Origin: Myxococcales bacterium | GTDB taxonomy: Bacteria > Myxococcota_A > Polyangia > Polyangiales > Houyiibacteriaceae | Length of the DNA: 5,520 nucleotides | Reading direction: 5' to 3' | Assembly: GCA_020354595.1 (NCBI GenBank) | Contig: CP070650.1 | Span: forward strand, 50,669 to 56,188 | In this document: one piece after another, positions 5,254-5,520 of the stretch | How positions within the stretch are numbered: position 1 is the first letter of the stretch | Layout of the letters: every line of letters begins with the position of its first letter | Notes under the pieces: generated by a model | Seen by the model: the letters and a program-made list of their open reading frames with translations, nothing else | Told to the model about the DNA's origin: nothing | The model's database searches: none | Made by a program: the position numbers and the translations under genes

Positions 5254-5520
5254 TTAGAAATACTTCTTTCGTTTAGAAGAGCTCAGTATGCCGAGCATCT
5301 CACGATACTTCGCGACCGTGCGGCGAGCAATCTTGATGTCATCCTGGCCGAGTATCTCAACGATTCTCTGATCCGACAGCGGCGCCTTCGGATCCTCCCC
5401 GGAAATGATGCTCTTAATCGCCTGCTTCACGCTCTCCGAAGCAATGTCGTTGTGGTTGTCTCGCTTTATGGCGCTGTTGAAGAAGTACTTCAACTCGAAA
5501 GTTCCGCGGGGCGTGTGGAC
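5254..5520 (-). CDS. rpoN: RNA polymerase sigma-54 factor RpoN, C-terminal 88 residues (partial)
   Basis: The 5' part lies beyond the window, so only the last 88 codons are present, read from 5520 without interruption to TAA at 5256-5254. The visible protein starts VHTPRGTFELKYFFNSAI, the hallmark entry to the C-terminal DNA-binding region. It continues through an ESVKQAIKSIISGEDPKAPLSDQRIVEIL helix-turn-helix segment to the RpoN box ARRTVAKYRE, which recognises the -24 promoter element. It ends in MLGILSSSKRKKYF, the usual end of RpoN. RpoN directs polymerase to -24/-12 promoters and needs AAA+ activators. Its place at the head of the PTS genes suggests co-transcription with them. There is no sign of decay in the visible part. 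Confidence 0.97.
   Translation of the reverse strand, partial: VHTPRGTFELKYFFNSAIKRDNHNDIASESVKQAIKSIISGEDPKAPLSDQRIVEILGQDDIKIARRTVAKYREMLGILSSSKRKKYF

Noticed and set aside
1..5520. A novel defence, mobile or CRISPR-type system
   Set aside because: All eight coding regions are accounted for, seven of them as conserved housekeeping or regulatory families. There are no direct repeat arrays, transposase or integrase genes, or tRNA-linked insertion signs.

Overview
The window is high-GC DNA. On the minus strand it carries the 3' part of a compact regulatory phosphotransferase (PTS) operon, and on the plus strand one convergent gene. The combination rpoN-hpf-ptsN-hprK-rapZ-ptsH-ptsI, with a bifunctional HPr kinase/phosphorylase beside an EIIA-Ntr and a sigma-54 gene, suggests a deltaproteobacterium in the broad sense, most likely Myxococcota. 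This assignment is inferred from gene content, gene order and GC; no marker gene in the window fixes the taxon.

Layout on the minus strand, in transcription order from right to left: the C-terminal end of RpoN (5520-5254, entering from outside the window); hpf, a short ribosome hibernation factor (5239-4913); ptsN, EIIA-Ntr (4869-4420); hprK (4403-3381); rapZ (3384-2515); ptsH, HPr (2518-2240); and ptsI, Enzyme I (2243-543). The gaps are 14, 43 and about 16 nt, followed by three successive 4-nt stop/start overlaps (ATGA, GTGA, ATGA). The set is therefore very probably one co-transcribed and translationally coupled unit. On the plus strand, 1-546 encodes a short exported, probably lipid-anchored thioredoxin-fold protein without the CxxC pair. 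Its stop codon interlocks with the ptsI stop codon.

How the genes fit together: Enzyme I takes phosphate from PEP and passes it to HPr His18, which can pass it to EIIA-Ntr His66. HprK can phosphorylate or dephosphorylate HPr Ser49, which would gate that relay. No sugar permease (EIIB/EIIC) and no mannose-type EIIA is present, so the visible system looks like a signalling relay that reads PEP and energy or nitrogen state. RapZ and RpoN are the classical genomic partners of such a relay.

The window looks largely like a known conserved cluster, and I see no clearly new system. The points most worth a second look are an Enzyme I whose PEP-binding domain is about 15 residues short at a normally conserved segment (NPFLG motif absent), the thioredoxin-like lipoprotein without redox cysteines, and the fully interlocked convergent stop codons with no room for a terminator. 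No gene-free stretch exceeds 50 nt. I saw no tRNA, rRNA, CRISPR array, insertion sequence or attachment site.
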